Source of the DNA: Oscillospiraceae bacterium | GTDB lineage: Bacteria; Bacillota; Clostridia; WRCU01 | Length of the DNA: 5,926 bases | Direction: 5' to 3' | NCBI GenBank assembly: GCA_009783805.1 | Contig: WRCU01000106.1 | Coordinates: forward strand, 1 to 5,926 | Part shown: piece by piece, positions 5,726-5,926 of the stretch | Numbering within the stretch: the first letter of the stretch is position 1 | How the letters are laid out: each line of letters begins with the position of its first letter | Translations under genes and position numbers: made by a program | Notes under the pieces: generated by a model | Seen by the model: the letters and a program-made list of their open reading frames with translations, nothing else | Told to the model about the DNA's origin: nothing | Database searches by the model: none

Positions 5726-5926
5726 ATGCTATTACGGGAGATAGGCGGCGGCATCGGGATATATGAGTATGAGGACTCCATGGCCGAGTCCCTGGCGGAC
5801 ATGTGGAACAGGAGCTGGGACAATTGGGGCGGCAGCAATGAGGTGACGACCGCGGGCCAGATAAAGGCGAAGCACTCGGGCGGCTCGTTCCTCAAGGTCT
5901 ACGTGGCGATGCTGGGGGGCGAGGCG
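5726..5926 (+). CDS. Probable GNAT-family N-acetyltransferase, 3' end cut by window edge
   Basis: Only the first 67 codons are present and they run open to the window end. The N-terminus reads IYEYEDSMAESLADMWNRSW, then 'DNWGGSNEVTTAGQIKAK' and 'FLKVYVAMLGGEA'. This resembles the start of GNAT acetyltransferases: a residue run of the 'D...A..LA.MWN.S' type on helix 1, followed by a beta strand '.VYVA..GGEA' that normally continues as 'VGY'. The acetyl-CoA-binding segment would lie downstream, so the catalytic assignment cannot be confirmed here. The ATG at 5726 is the first in frame in this stretch; its nearest AGGG (5720-5723) is only 2 nt away, so ribosome binding looks weak, and a TTG at 5672 is possible but would add an unlikely Pro/Arg-rich extension. 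The gene is divergent from the sulfatase. Family call moderate, substrate unknown. Confidence 0.55.
   Translation, partial: MLLREIGGGIGIYEYEDSMAESLADMWNRSWDNWGGSNEVTTAGQIKAKHSGGSFLKVYVAMLGGEA

Noticed and set aside
5575..5895. Extension of the sulfatase frame to an upstream ATG at 5895
   Set aside because: The extra residues have no family similarity and would run antisense through the neighbouring gene's start. The strong ribosome binding site is at 5581-5591, next to the ATG at 5574.
1..5926. tRNA or rRNA genes, CRISPR arrays, insertion sequences, attachment sites
   Set aside because: No cloverleaf-like sequence, regularly spaced repeats, transposase motifs or terminal inverted repeats were seen; nearly the whole window is accounted for by four genes.

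Overview
The window is high-GC bacterial DNA holding two complete genes and two genes cut by the window edges, arranged as two divergent pairs around a convergent centre. All genes use AGG (Arg) and ATA (Ile) codons freely despite the high GC, and this looks uniform across the window, so no segment stands out as foreign. The gene types (a lipoprotein sugar-type solute-binding protein, a hybrid kinase with a Cache-like sensor and 'HIGKPLDFDEV'-type receiver ends, a Cys-type sulfatase without a signal peptide) fit an anaerobic, probably host-associated or fermentative bacterium such as a high-GC clostridial, spirochaete or synergistete lineage. That taxonomic guess is inference and is weak.

Layout: (1) 1-1181, minus strand, the N-terminal 393 codons of an ABC-transporter solute-binding lipoprotein whose C-terminus lies beyond the left edge. 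(2) 1182-1316, a 135-bp divergent intergenic region with a perfect TATAAT for the lipoprotein gene, a good sigma70-type promoter for the kinase gene, and a tandem TAGTAT repeat between them. (3) 1317-4118, plus strand, a 933-aa membrane hybrid histidine kinase with the order TM, extracellular sensor, TM, HAMP, HisKA, HATPase, REC1, REC2. (4) 4126-5574, minus strand, a 482-aa sulfatase that meets the kinase gene stop-to-stop with a 7-bp gap. (5) 5575-5725, a second divergent intergenic region with a G7 ribosome binding site for the sulfatase and a palindrome upstream of the last gene. (6) 5726-5926, plus strand, the first 67 codons of a probable GNAT acetyltransferase.

Working model (inference): the lipoprotein captures an oligosaccharide for import, the kinase senses an extracytoplasmic ligand and could control the divergent transporter operon, and the sulfatase, which appears cytoplasmic, removes sulfate from an imported sulfated sugar. 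No DNA-binding output regulator, Hpt protein, permease, glycoside hydrolase or sulfatase-maturing enzyme is in the window, so these links are unproven. I found no clearly new system. The points most worth a second look are the tandem repeat placed to activate one promoter while covering the other, a receiver domain that has lost its usual acidic pair, and G8/G7 homopolymers in the lipoprotein gene and in the sulfatase ribosome binding site.
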